Shown: piece by piece, positions 17,671 through 26,001 of the stretch
Numbering within the stretch: the first letter of the stretch is position 1
Layout of the letters: every line of letters begins with the position of its first letter
Origin: an uncultured Bacilli bacterium
GTDB lineage: Bacteria > Bacillota_I > Bacilli_A > RF39 > UBA660
NCBI GenBank assembly: GCA_910587535.1
Contig: CAJUKM010000001.1
Coordinates: 25,787 to 89,786, forward strand
Length of the DNA stretch: 64,000 nucleotides
Reading direction: 5' to 3'
Translations under genes and position numbers: made by a program
The notes under the pieces: model-generated
Database searches by the model: none
What the model saw: only the letters and a program-made list of their open reading frames with translations
Told to the model about the DNA's origin: nothing

Positions 17671-18102
17671 CTAACGTACTTCAATCTTTTCAGGTTTTTG
17701 AGCAATCTGTTCATGTTCGCTTCCTGCGTATACAAAAAGCTTTTTGCCCATTTGGCGTCCCAATCTTCCATGAGGGAGCATACCTTTGACAGCTCTTTCT
17801 ACCATTTCTTCTGGGTATTTTTCTACCATCTCTTTTGCAGTTCTTTCCCTTAATCCTCCTGGGAATCCGCTGTGATTGTAATAAATTTTATCATCTAATT
17901 TTTTTCCAGTTAGTTTGATTTTAGAGGCATTTATAACTATTACGTAGTCTCCAGTATCGACATGTGGAGTGTAAGTTACTTTGTGTTTACCTCTCAAAAT
18001 AGTTGCTGCTTTTGTGGCAAGACGTCCTAAAGTCTCTCCTTCAGCATCGATAAGATACCATTTGCGTTCGATGGTCTCTTTTTTTTGCATAAATGTTTCC
18101 AT
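17671..18102 (-). CDS. rplM: 50S ribosomal protein L13
   Basis: 143 aa, [20 protein letters not shown] at the start and the L13 motifs '[16 protein letters not shown]', '[16 protein letters not shown]' and '[12 protein letters not shown]'. I chose the start at 18102 (family start; AAAGGA upstream) over an ATG 18 bp earlier. It is transcribed from a consensus promoter at 18187-18215. Confidence 0.96.
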   Translation of the reverse strand: METFMQKKETIERKWYLIDAEGETLGRLATKAATILRGKHKVTYTPHVDTGDYVIVINASKIKLTGKKLDDKIYYNHSGFPGGLRERTAKEMVEKYPEEMVERAVKGMLPHGRLGRQMGKKLFVYAGSEHEQIAQKPEKIEVR

Positions 18103-18186
18103 AATCTTTAATCCTTTCATCGACTAGAATCTGATTAAACTTCCCACATTTAAAAAGTTCTCGTCAAATAAAATGTACCGCTTAAA
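18103..18186 (-). promoter_or_regulatory. rplM 5' leader, candidate L13 autoregulatory element
   Basis: About 80 nt of untranslated RNA lie between promoter and rplM, including the segment ATGTGGGAAGTTTAATCAGA. L13 leaders controlling rplM-rpsI are known in Firmicutes. I could not fold this one to a clear consensus, so this is position-based inference. Confidence 0.3.
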
Positions 18187-18215
18187 ATTATAAGTAAATT
18201 AAGGGGAAAAGTCAA
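18187..18215 (-). promoter_or_regulatory. Promoter of rplM-rpsI
   Basis: Minus strand -35 TTGACT (18210-18215), 17-bp spacer, -10 TATAAT (18187-18192), in the gap just after the stop of the upstream lipoprotein-like gene. Confidence 0.85.
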
Positions 18216-18230
18216 CAGTTAATTGGCTTT

Positions 18231-19841
18231 TTAAGAGTTTATTTTATTTTGTATAGGTTTTAGTGCTCTTCCCTTTTCTACTCCATCTAATTTCCAACGA
18301 TAATCTTTAAATGTTTCTACTTTATCTTTAAAGTCTTTTATGCTATCAAAATTTATATCTGCCTCTCGCATTATATCATTTAGTAGTGGGAATCGATTTT
18401 GCAGTTTAAATAGGTCTACTGCATCACTACCCGAGGCACTAATAGAAGAGGCGATATCTTTTAAATCCTGTTCTTTTATACTGTAAGCTTCGGATAAGAA
18501 GCGATAAAATACTCGATCGATTGCATCGACTCCAGATAAAAATGATTCATCATACCAAAAGACGTTTCCGAAACCTTCAAGAGGCGTCAATATCAGACTT
18601 CCTGCCTCTGTAACAGTCATGGATTTAGCTATATTATATAAATATAGACCTTCTTCAACAGTATAAGTTTTGTCTTCATTTATTCTAGTAATTATATCTC
18701 CAACTGCCGTTTTAAAGATACTCAAATAACAGGCATTTCCTATAAATTGGTTGATTTCAGATCTCAACATAGGGATGTATCCCAATTCATCATATACTTT
18801 TTTTAGAGCTTCGTCACTAGATGCTCTTACGTCTAGGGCATATGCTGTTTTATAGAATTCTATTATATCGTTTTCATCTTTTAGTCCGAAAAAGGCATGT
18901 AGTTTTTGTAGATCGGCACTGAAAATACTATTATAGTAGTTATCTAGGTTTCTATCTTCTTTAAAAGCGGCCTTTAATAAAAGCATTCTTTGACTTTCCT
19001 TTTTGTCTGTTGACCACGAATAAAAGTCCGGGATATTTATCTGATTGCCTGCGAGATAATCTTCTACTTGGGTAATACTTGAAATATCTAGAATGTTGGA
19101 AAGAGCAACGTCTATTTGAACACTAGTTAGTTGTTGCCCTTTTTCTTTTTGACAACTGCATGCTTCCGTTCTAATCTTATTAAACTGAGACGCGATGAGT
19201 GCAGCCAAATAATCGGATTCTTCACTCCATTCCCTATTGCCATTTTTTAGAGTCTTTGATAGGAATTCTCTTACACATTGAGTGTAATCTATGATAAGAG
19301 TAGAAGTATTTCTATCGAAGACAATAGCAGAAAAATTACCTGTCGATCCCAAAGCAATTTTGATGTCTTTCAATACACAAATATCATCTTTAGGATTTTC
19401 ATTTTTTTCAAATACTATATCTAAAGCTTTCTTTAAAGCTTCTCTAAAAAGTCTGTCTTCGAGATTTTTTTCGCCCGTTATTTTATCAGACGCATGATAG
19501 AAGGGACTATTTTGTGAATTACCTAAAATGCTATTTTCAATTATGATATCCGATAGACTTCTGTAATCTGTGATTTCGCCATCACATTCTAATAAAGTCA
19601 AGTCTGTTTCCAGTATTTTTCGAAGTTCTTCTTCGTTCAGATAAGTGTTAGCGTTTCTAAAGTCTACCTCTATTTTTTTTAATTCTTCGAGATATAAACT
19701 ACAGTTATCGAATCTAGGATTTATCTTTTCAGTTGTTTCAGTTTCTTTAGTGAAATCTTTTTCTTTTGTCTTTGGAGGCATTACTATCAAAGACAAAAGA
19801 ATAATCATAAATGATATGCCAGTTTTAATCGATCTTCTCAT
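18231..19841 (-). CDS. Exported protein of unknown function, paralog of the adjacent lipoprotein
   Basis: 536 aa. Hydrophobic N-terminus (about 8-22, ending VMPPK) serves as signal peptide or anchor, without a lipobox Cys. The body aligns along its length with the product of 19866-21449: 'DIIIENSILG' vs 'DIIIDNSKVAG', 'ICVLKDIKIALGS' vs 'ICRLKDLRIGISS', 'CSCQKEKGQ' vs 'CSCRIEKGQ', 'LLLKAAFKEDRNLDNYYNSIF' vs 'LLQAAFKKDRTMESYYDAVF', 'REFYKTGYAL' type repeats. No known enzyme motif found. Probably extracytoplasmic. Confidence 0.65.
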   Translation of the reverse strand: MRRSIKTGISFMIILLSLIVMPPKTKEKDFTKETETTEKINPRFDNCSLYLEELKKIEVDFRNANTYLNEEELRKILETDLTLLECDGEITDYRSLSDIIIENSILGNSQNSPFYHASDKITGEKNLEDRLFREALKKALDIVFEKNENPKDDICVLKDIKIALGSTGNFSAIVFDRNTSTLIIDYTQCVREFLSKTLKNGNREWSEESDYLAALIASQFNKIRTEACSCQKEKGQQLTSVQIDVALSNILDISSITQVEDYLAGNQINIPDFYSWSTDKKESQRMLLLKAAFKEDRNLDNYYNSIFSADLQKLHAFFGLKDENDIIEFYKTAYALDVRASSDEALKKVYDELGYIPMLRSEINQFIGNACYLSIFKTAVGDIITRINEDKTYTVEEGLYLYNIAKSMTVTEAGSLILTPLEGFGNVFWYDESFLSGVDAIDRVFYRFLSEAYSIKEQDLKDIASSISASGSDAVDLFKLQNRFPLLNDIMREADINFDSIKDFKDKVETFKDYRWKLDGVEKGRALKPIQNKINS

Positions 19842-19865
19842 TTTTCCCCTTCCTTCTTAGTTTTT

Positions 19866-21449
19866 TTAATTTTTAATTGGTTTAACTATCATGTTTTTAG
19901 GAGATTGTGCTTTTTTAGGCGCAACTTCTTCTTCAAACAAAACGACTTGATATTCATGCACTTCGTGACTTTTTTGGACGAATGCTAGCACAGGGAAAAG
20001 TTGACGCAGTTTAACTATGTCTATTCCTTCTATAGGACTTAAATCATCGCCTGTTACCAAACAATCAAAATCTTTTATTTGATTTTTTAGTCTTTCTAAC
20101 TCGTTTGCATCGATATCGAAATAAGTGCAGATAAAATCATAGAATATGCTATCGACTTCTCTTACCGTCTGTACTAATTGCTCGTCATAAACTCTTTCAT
20201 ATTCAGAATCACCTTTTTTATGTGGAAACTTAGACTCATCAAGGATCTGGCATTTTAGAAAATTGTATAAATACATTACTTCTTCCTTTGTAAGATCTTC
20301 TCTGATAGATGCATCTATTAGATCTTTTGCGCTGGATTTTAGAATAAGTTCAAGTGGAACGCTTTTTATCGATGAATAGATTCGGGTAAGTGTATCTGTA
20401 TTTGTTTCACCTTCTAAGACAAGCTCAGCAGGGTATAATGTATCATTAAATTGAAAATATTGATAGAGAGCATAGCCAGTTTTATAAAATTCTCTAATTT
20501 TTCCGTCTGTGTTTAAATCATAAAAAGAAAAATATGCTTGTGTGTCACTATTGAAGACTGCATCATAGTAGGACTCCATAGTTCTATCTTTTTTGAAAGC
20601 TGCTTGTAACAGCATTAAGCTTTCTGTTTTTGTTTCTTCTTTAAAATCGAAAGCTAAAGGATCCTTGTTTAGCGCTGCAATCTGCTCTGTATTTTGGGCA
20701 AGAGATTCTGCAGGTCCATCTAATAGAAACATAAAGTCATCGCTAGCTATTATTCCTGAAGCTGTTTGCCCTTTTTCGATACGACAACTACACTGAACTT
20801 CTCTAGCAAAATTTAACAATGTTACGAATATCTTTATAAAATATTGATCGCAGGACCAAATCATCTCTTCTTCTTGCCAAAATTCATTATACATTTGCAA
20901 ATAACGCATAATATAACCGTAATTGATCAATATACAATTCTCTTTTTGGAAGTATACGGCTAGACGTGTCAAATTAGAACTAATGCCTATTCTAAGATCT
21001 TTTAAACGACAGATATCTTCTCTTTCGTCACCTATTGGATTAGTAAATATGATTTCTAGCGCTTTTCTCAAAGAGGTCTCTAACGCAGTAGTCATTTCTT
21101 TTAATTCAGGTTTTCCTAATAAATTTTCTTCATCATAAAATGCAGGACTATAGTTTTCTCCAGCTACCTTCGAATTGTCGATAATTATGTCTATTAACTT
21201 CGTCCAATCTGTATCGAGACTATCGCAAGTTTCTACATTAGCAGCAGCTTCGATGAAAACATCTAGATCTTCATTTAGCTTGCTGTCATTTTCTAAATGA
21301 TAAGTAGTCTCTAACATCTCTATTCTTTCTAAAAATGCAAAATGGTCAAAGTTTTGATCATCTTCACTGTTAACTTCCAATTCTTTTTTGGGTGCACTAC
21401 ACGCTGTCATCATGAGAGCCATCATGAACGCTAAAACTCTTTTTCTCAT
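19866..21449 (-). CDS. Putative lipoprotein of unknown function, paralog of its neighbour
   Basis: 527 aa; MRKRVLAFMMALMMTACSAP is a clear lipoprotein signal with Cys17. The shared features with the downstream paralog include a CSC motif (CSCRIEKGQ) and 'FYKTGYALY'. It overlaps truA by 4 bp and the paralog follows 24 bp later, so the pair is inserted as an operon between truA and rplM. In most Firmicutes truA is followed directly by rplM-rpsI. Function unknown. Confidence 0.68.
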   Translation of the reverse strand: MRKRVLAFMMALMMTACSAPKKELEVNSEDDQNFDHFAFLERIEMLETTYHLENDSKLNEDLDVFIEAAANVETCDSLDTDWTKLIDIIIDNSKVAGENYSPAFYDEENLLGKPELKEMTTALETSLRKALEIIFTNPIGDEREDICRLKDLRIGISSNLTRLAVYFQKENCILINYGYIMRYLQMYNEFWQEEEMIWSCDQYFIKIFVTLLNFAREVQCSCRIEKGQTASGIIASDDFMFLLDGPAESLAQNTEQIAALNKDPLAFDFKEETKTESLMLLQAAFKKDRTMESYYDAVFNSDTQAYFSFYDLNTDGKIREFYKTGYALYQYFQFNDTLYPAELVLEGETNTDTLTRIYSSIKSVPLELILKSSAKDLIDASIREDLTKEEVMYLYNFLKCQILDESKFPHKKGDSEYERVYDEQLVQTVREVDSIFYDFICTYFDIDANELERLKNQIKDFDCLVTGDDLSPIEGIDIVKLRQLFPVLAFVQKSHEVHEYQVVLFEEEVAPKKAQSPKNMIVKPIKN

Positions 21450-22189
21450 ATATAATTCTCCTCATATAGAACGTTTTCTAGGTACAGGCCGCCTGGTGGA
21501 GCTGGTGCATATTCGATAACCTTTTTTCCAGTTTGGAGCATCTTTAAGATATCCTGTTCTTTTAATTTTCCGCTCCCAATCAAGATTAAAACTGCAACTA
21601 GATTTCTGACCATGTAGGTATAAAACGTCTTTCCTTTAATACGAATAGTTATTATACAATCTTTTTCTTCTATGTCAATAGTTTCAATAATTGTTTCACA
21701 GGTTTTTTGTTTTCCTGTTACGAACGCTCTATAATCGTGTGGACCTATGAGAAGCTTTGAAGCGTTTTTCATTTTTTCTAAATCTAATTTTTTATTATAA
21801 TTATATAAGTAATCTTCTTTTATCGGATCGTATATTTCTGTATTGATGAGATATTTATAGGTCTTAATTTTTACCGAAAATCTGGCATGAAAATGTTCAT
21901 TTTTGACATGTTCACAACTTTTAACAAACAGATAGGAAGATGTCTCCCGATTTATATAGCCTTTTAGTTTATATGGATCGATCTTCCTTTTTAAATCGAA
22001 CATACAACATTGGTTTAAAGCGTGTACTCCGCGGTCTGTTCGGCCAGATGAAATAACTTTAACAGGAGCTCCATCGAGTCTTTCTAAAATCTTTTCTAAC
22101 TCTCCTTGAATGGTCGATTCTTTTTTTAGTTTTTGCAACCCAGAATATTTTGAACCGTCATATGAGAATATTAAAACGAATCTATTCAT
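21446..22189 (-). CDS. truA: tRNA pseudouridine(38-40) synthase TruA
   Basis: 247 aa. The catalytic motif SSGRTDRGVHAL carries the nucleophilic Asp near residue 52; 'ARFSVKIKTYKYLI' and 'FLYxMVRNLV'-type region (FYTYMVRNLVAVLI) are family features. It overlaps both neighbours (4 bp each). Its position after ECF-type ATPase genes and before rplM matches the ancestral Firmicutes order ecfA1-ecfA2-ecfT-truA-rplM-rpsI, with ecfT lost here. Confidence 0.95.
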   Translation of the reverse strand: MNRFVLIFSYDGSKYSGLQKLKKESTIQGELEKILERLDGAPVKVISSGRTDRGVHALNQCCMFDLKRKIDPYKLKGYINRETSSYLFVKSCEHVKNEHFHARFSVKIKTYKYLINTEIYDPIKEDYLYNYNKKLDLEKMKNASKLLIGPHDYRAFVTGKQKTCETIIETIDIEEKDCIITIRIKGKTFYTYMVRNLVAVLILIGSGKLKEQDILKMLQTGKKVIEYAPAPPGGLYLENVLYEENYI

Positions 22190-22818
22190 TTTACACTTCT
22201 ATAAATTGCTTTTAAGAGGTCGTTTATGTCTTTATAGTAATCTAATTTTGCACCTTTTTTATTGGCTTTGTCGACGAAACTTTTTAATTCAGTATCGACT
22301 GGAAGCTTTCTGATATCTTTTCCACTATATGTGATCAATTCATTTTCTATTACTATATAGTGGTCTATATGTTTTAGTAAATTGTCGGGAGAGCAAGTCG
22401 TATAAATTATTTTTTTAGAACACTTGGCTGCATATTTTTGAGAAGTTTTAAGTATTAGTAGCAAGTCCCTATAATTTAACACCATGTCTATATTGTCGAG
22501 CAAAATCGTTTTAGCATCGGATAAAAGAACTTTTAAAAACATCATTTTCTCTAATTCACTACTAGATAGAGATCTCACCTGTTTTTTTAGTAATTCTTTA
22601 CTAAACTCGAATTCCTCTATTAAAGACTCTAATAATTTTTTGTCTGTCGTTTTTTGTTGTAAGAATCTTTTAGCGGATGAGAATTTTGGCAGACTAATTC
22701 TTTCGACTCCATATATATTTTCATATACATAGTTGCTGCTTGAATCTATTATTCCGTAAACTTGTTCTTTAGGAAATACTTTTGGATCAACATCAAAATT
22801 AGTATATTTTATTTCCAT
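22186..22818 (-). CDS. Degenerate ABC ATPase, relic of EcfA2
   Basis: 210 aa. A remnant ABC fold is recognisable by position: Walker A place 'GIIDSSSNYVY' (22-32) lacks the GxxGxGK(S/T) lysine; signature LSSSE (84-88) replaces LSGGQ; Walker B KTILLDNID (103-111) has Asn instead of the catalytic Glu; the H-loop is TTCS without His. It should not hydrolyse ATP. It is shorter than EcfA proteins (about 280 aa), overlaps the next ATPase gene by 10 bp and truA by 4 bp, and has no ecfT beside it. Confidence 0.65.
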   Translation of the reverse strand: MEIKYTNFDVDPKVFPKEQVYGIIDSSSNYVYENIYGVERISLPKFSSAKRFLQQKTTDKKLLESLIEEFEFSKELLKKQVRSLSSSELEKMMFLKVLLSDAKTILLDNIDMVLNYRDLLLILKTSQKYAAKCSKKIIYTTCSPDNLLKHIDHYIVIENELITYSGKDIRKLPVDTELKSFVDKANKKGAKLDYYKDINDLLKAIYRSVK

Positions 22819-23594
22819 AATGCACCTACTAACTTATCTTTATCAGTATAAATTGTTTTTAAGACGTCATAGTGATTGAGTTCTATACTAAGTTCAACCG
22901 TCATTGGCAATTTAAAGCCTAATCTTTTTAATAAAGTATCTGTCTTTAAAACAGAGAGAGTATTTCCTTCGAGGATTAAAACGAAGTTATCTAGAACACA
23001 AAGGCGGTTTCCATAAAGGGCGTCTTCTAGGTTTGTCGTCACATTCAGTAATGTGATGTGGTGTTTTTTTACATAGGCAAAAACTCTCTTTTTAATCCGA
23101 GGACTTAGACAAGAGATGAGATTATCTATTGCCAATATGTTGGGACATATTATCATATAGCGAAGTAATTTTATCAACATCTCTTGTTCTTTGGATAGTC
23201 TTACTATATCTTTTTTTATGAATGTATCTAGTGAAAATAAAGCTTCTACTTCTTTGTATCTTTCTTCTATCTCCTTTGCATCAAAAGAAAGTTTCTTGAG
23301 ATACATTAGAACTTCTTCCTTTAAAGAAGTGTTAACTATTTTAGAATCGAAGACGACTACGATTTCTCTTTTTAGTGTTTCGATATCATAAGAGCCTATT
23401 TTTAGACCTTTATAATAAACTGATGCGTTTGGCAATTTATGACAAAGCATCTTTAATAGCGTCGACTTACCAGAGCCGGATGTTCCTATCATCGTTACGA
23501 TTTCTCCTGTTTCGATTTCCAAATTAAAGTCGTTAAAGGCATTAGTGCCATTATATGCAAAATTGGTATTTCTAAATTCTAAAACTTTTTCCAT
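22809..23594 (-). CDS. ABC ATPase of ECF type with altered catalytic residues (EcfA1-like)
   Basis: 261 aa. Walker A GTSGSGKST (37-45) is intact, so nucleotide may bind. The signature is LSKEQ (133-137) rather than LSGGQ, Walker B ends ILAIDN (153-158) with Asn in place of Glu, and the H-loop His is replaced by Thr (VTTNLED). Together these predict little or no hydrolysis. Position (first of two ATPases before truA) matches ecfA1 in vitamin ECF transporters. A structural or regulatory role is possible. Confidence 0.7.
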   Translation of the reverse strand: MEKVLEFRNTNFAYNGTNAFNDFNLEIETGEIVTMIGTSGSGKSTLLKMLCHKLPNASVYYKGLKIGSYDIETLKREIVVVFDSKIVNTSLKEEVLMYLKKLSFDAKEIEERYKEVEALFSLDTFIKKDIVRLSKEQEMLIKLLRYMIICPNILAIDNLISCLSPRIKKRVFAYVKKHHITLLNVTTNLEDALYGNRLCVLDNFVLILEGNTLSVLKTDTLLKRLGFKLPMTVELSIELNHYDVLKTIYTDKDKLVGALWK

Positions 23595-23661
23595 AGTTAA
23601 CCTCTTTTTTCGATTTGTATTATAGCATAGGTTATGATAGATTTCACCTATAAAGATAAAT

Positions 23662-23687
23662 AAAAAATCGTAAATTATTCTACGATT
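23662..23687 (-). terminator. Intrinsic terminator after divIC
   Basis: Perfect 7-bp stem AATCGTA / TACGATT (23666-23687) running into a T run on the minus strand; it overlaps the divIC stop codon. Confidence 0.72.
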
Positions 23688-23962
23688 CTTATTATAAGTT
23701 CTCCGTTTTTTGAATATAGATATTTCTCTCTCGCAAATCGCGCAATGTAATCTGGATCCTGCAGTTTTAAGATGTTGCCACTGAGTGTTTCTTCTTCTTC
23801 TAAAAGAGTCATGTATTGATTTTCTAGTTCTACTTTATCTTTATAATTCGTAAATATTCTTGGCCAATAGTAGTACATCTTATATCCAAAGAAGGATAGT
23901 AGCGCTACTATCGTAAATAGATACATTCTTAGTCTTCTTTTTTCCTTTTTAGTTCTTTTCAT
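23675..23962 (-). CDS. divIC: Septum formation initiator DivIC (FtsB-like)
   Basis: 95 aa: basic N-terminus, one membrane helix (about 14-33), then a coiled coil (about 38-66) and the short conserved tail 'DPDYIARFAREKYLYSKNGELII' typical of DivIC/FtsB. It acts in the FtsL-DivIB divisome subcomplex. It lies 21 bp after yabQ, as in B. subtilis yabP-yabQ-divIC. Confidence 0.88.
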   Translation of the reverse strand: MKRTKKEKRRLRMYLFTIVALLSFFGYKMYYYWPRIFTNYKDKVELENQYMTLLEEEETLSGNILKLQDPDYIARFAREKYLYSKNGELIIRIVE

Positions 23963-23983
23963 ATGTGCCTCTAATGTATTATA

Positions 23984-24262
23984 TCACTTTTTCTTTTTTA
24001 TTTTCAATAGAGTCAATCTCTTTTTTATAAAGTTTACAGCAACTTTACTCGTTAATACCCCTAACAGAAAAACTGCGATAAAATATACGTGAATTCTTCC
24101 TCCATTTATACCATACAAAAAGTACATATAGAATATAGTCAAGAAGGGAATCAAAAGACAGAAGATTATCTTTTTTTTGTGTAACAATTCGTTTAAGAGG
24201 CAAAAACTGGTGCCATAGAGGAAAAAGGATATGAATGAGATGATTTGTATGTGAACGTTCAT
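23984..24262 (-). CDS. yabQ: YabQ-like sporulation membrane protein (short)
   Basis: 92 aa with three hydrophobic segments. Sequence is little more than a membrane domain; the call rests on its location between yabP and divIC (4-bp overlap with yabP) and on the start 'IQIISFISFFLYG', similar to YabQ. B. subtilis YabQ is about twice as long; the C-terminal part is missing here. YabQ is needed for spore cortex formation. Confidence 0.65.
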   Translation of the reverse strand: MNVHIQIISFISFFLYGTSFCLLNELLHKKKIIFCLLIPFLTIFYMYFLYGINGGRIHVYFIAVFLLGVLTSKVAVNFIKKRLTLLKIKKKK

Positions 24263-24546
24263 TTAAAAAGTTTATTAAAGATACTCGAATCTTTTCCCTT
24301 TTCTACATTATCTAAGTAGTTTATGGCATTTATTCTTCCCTTTATAGATACGTTTCCTTCTAGAGTGTCGAGTTTAATCATCTCTAAACCTTCGCCTTTT
24401 ATAAGCATCGCACCTAAATTGGTATTCAAAAGAAACTCTTCGTTGTCAAAGCTTTCGATCTTTTTGACACCTGTTATTACTATGCTTTTTCTTTCGTTTA
24501 AACTTACTATGTGGTTAACTCCATTGTTTTCAACAAATTTATCCAT
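24259..24546 (-). CDS. yabP: Sporulation protein YabP
   Basis: 95 aa. The YabP/YqfC fold is recognisable: 'NHIVSLNERKSIVITGVKKIESFDNEEFLLNTNLGAMLIKGEGLEMIKLDTLEGNVSIKG' is the defining beta-rich domain (split here for length: 'SIVITGVKKIESFD' and 'LKIDLEG'-like 'MIKLDTLEGNVSIKG'). YabP is a sigma-E-dependent cortex-formation protein. Overlap with yabQ indicates a shared transcript. Confidence 0.85.
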   Translation of the reverse strand: MDKFVENNGVNHIVSLNERKSIVITGVKKIESFDNEEFLLNTNLGAMLIKGEGLEMIKLDTLEGNVSIKGRINAINYLDNVEKGKDSSIFNKLFK

Positions 24547-24584
24547 ATTATCACCTAAGTAAGTATATGAAAAAAGGTAGAGGA

Positions 24585-24872
24585 TTAGTCGTTATTTTCC
24601 TCTACCGGTAAATCTTTTATTCTGTTGTATTCTTCGATTATAGCTTCGTTAAACATCTTTCTTGTCTCTTCATTTATCGGATGGCAAGAATCGTGATATT
24701 GTCCATCTTGACCTTTTTTGCTAGGCATTGCTGCAAATAGTGATCCATCAGTTCTTTCGATAATTCTAATATGTTCGATGGCGAAGCACTCGTCTATCTC
24801 TACGTACGCTGAGCCTTTCATTTTGGGATTTCCATTTTCGACTTTTCGTACTGATACCTTCGTTATCTTCAT
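24585..24872 (-). CDS. spoVG: Regulator SpoVG
   Basis: 95 aa. MKITKVSVRKVENGNPKMKG followed by 'YVEIDECFAIEHIRIIE' and 'GLFVAMPS'-type 'SLFAAMPSKKGQDGQYHDSCHPINEETR' is the SpoVG family; the C-terminal tail is acidic. SpoVG is a site-specific nucleic-acid-binding protein affecting sporulation, division and virulence genes. It lies 38 bp before yabP; in B. subtilis spoVG is in the same general region but not adjacent. Confidence 0.92.
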   Translation of the reverse strand: MKITKVSVRKVENGNPKMKGSAYVEIDECFAIEHIRIIERTDGSLFAAMPSKKGQDGQYHDSCHPINEETRKMFNEAIIEEYNRIKDLPVEENND

Positions 24873-24938
24873 AATACACTCTCTTTCTAAGTCTTAAACT
24901 AATTCAATTTTATATCATATGGAAAAAAATTGCAAGAA

Positions 24939-25151
24939 TTAAATAAATGACAGTTCTACTTCTTTATTGATAATTTCTGAATAGCTAAAGCTTCTCAAAT
25001 AGTCACTTGCTCTTACAGTAAATATCTCGGGATATAATTCTTCTAGTACACCTATAAATTCATCTGTCTTATTTCTCATGCCGTTTATTTTTATTTTTAC
25101 TCGATTCCCCTTTTTAGGAATCAGATTTTCTCTAATGACATTTGGATTCAT
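24939..25151 (-). CDS. veg: Veg family protein
   Basis: 70 aa with a Veg/VEG-type small beta domain: 'GNRVKIKINGMRNKTDEFIGVLEELYPEIFTVR'. The IRENL start and the late 'YSEIINKEVELSF' match Veg. In B. subtilis Veg promotes biofilm formation. It overlaps yabG by 4 bp, preserving the yabG-veg order. Confidence 0.85.
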   Translation of the reverse strand: MNPNVIRENLIPKKGNRVKIKINGMRNKTDEFIGVLEELYPEIFTVRASDYLRSFSYSEIINKEVELSFI

Positions 25152-25927
25152 CTTCTCGGATAACCGACATACATAACACCGTTACCCATTATTCCCCCCA
25201 TTCCATCTCTTCCGTATTTTGTTCTCTCTAAAAGTTGTAATAAATCTATCGCTTCACTTCTTTTTGTGAGCGCTACTGCCACAGCGATTATAGCAGGATC
25301 TAATGCGTGAATGTTTACTCTTTTAGGACTAGAAGCATAGTTTGCACCTGCTTTAATCAATTCTTCATAGTTGCTTTGACAAGCGCCTGCGATTATGACC
25401 AATTTTTCATGACTGCTTTCATAGTTTCTGGCGTTGACGACGCTATGAATAAAATTCAGGGAATTTTGATAATTTTTTGAATCGTGTTCGTCGCCTTTCT
25501 TTTTGTAGTAAGCGTCATGACCTGTGATTATTACTATATCAGGCTTAACTTCTCTTAAATATTTGTCTATACACTTTGGAAGTTCGCTTTCTTTTATGTT
25601 TTTACCGATAGCTTTTACTCCAGTTTTTTTATAAAAGTCTAGGCATCTATTCAAATAGTCCGAATCACCATCGAAATGAAGTATTTTTCCTGGTAAATAG
25701 AAAAATTCATCTCTATCTAGGAGCAATAATTCTTTGACTCTTTCTGTATAGTCTTCTCTATCTTCTTCTGTAATAACTTTTTGTAAGTCTTCGAGAGGAC
25801 TATCGGCATAAAGTCTAACGTCAGCTCCTTTGAGATAGTAAATGCCGTTTTGAATATTTAATACTTTGAAAACTGTATCGTGATTATAGCTTATTCTCGT
25901 AACATAATCACCTTTTTGAATATCCAT
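25148..25927 (-). CDS. yabG: Sporulation-specific protease YabG
   Basis: 259 aa, matching YabG across its length: N-terminal SH3-like 'GDYVTRISYNHDTVFKV', 'LPGKILHFDGDSDYL', 'PDIVIITGHDAYYKK' and 'LVIIAGACQSNYEELIKAGANYASSPKR', with the candidate catalytic His (TGHD) and Cys (GACQ). YabG processes spore coat proteins in Bacillus and pre-germination proteins in clostridia. Its presence supports a true spore-forming ancestry. Confidence 0.92.
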   Translation of the reverse strand: MDIQKGDYVTRISYNHDTVFKVLNIQNGIYYLKGADVRLYADSPLEDLQKVITEEDREDYTERVKELLLLDRDEFFYLPGKILHFDGDSDYLNRCLDFYKKTGVKAIGKNIKESELPKCIDKYLREVKPDIVIITGHDAYYKKKGDEHDSKNYQNSLNFIHSVVNARNYESSHEKLVIIAGACQSNYEELIKAGANYASSPKRVNIHALDPAIIAVAVALTKRSEAIDLLQLLERTKYGRDGMGGIMGNGVMYVGYPRR

Positions 25928-25972
25928 TCGATCACCATTAAAATATATTCGTTTTGATCTTCATTAATACAT

Positions 25973-26001
25973 AAAAAAAATATCTTTAAAATCAGATATT
26001 T
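25973..26001 (-). terminator. Intrinsic terminator after the 241-aa gene
   Basis: Minus strand AAATATC / GATATTT hairpin (25978-26001) followed by a run of T residues. Confidence 0.68.
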
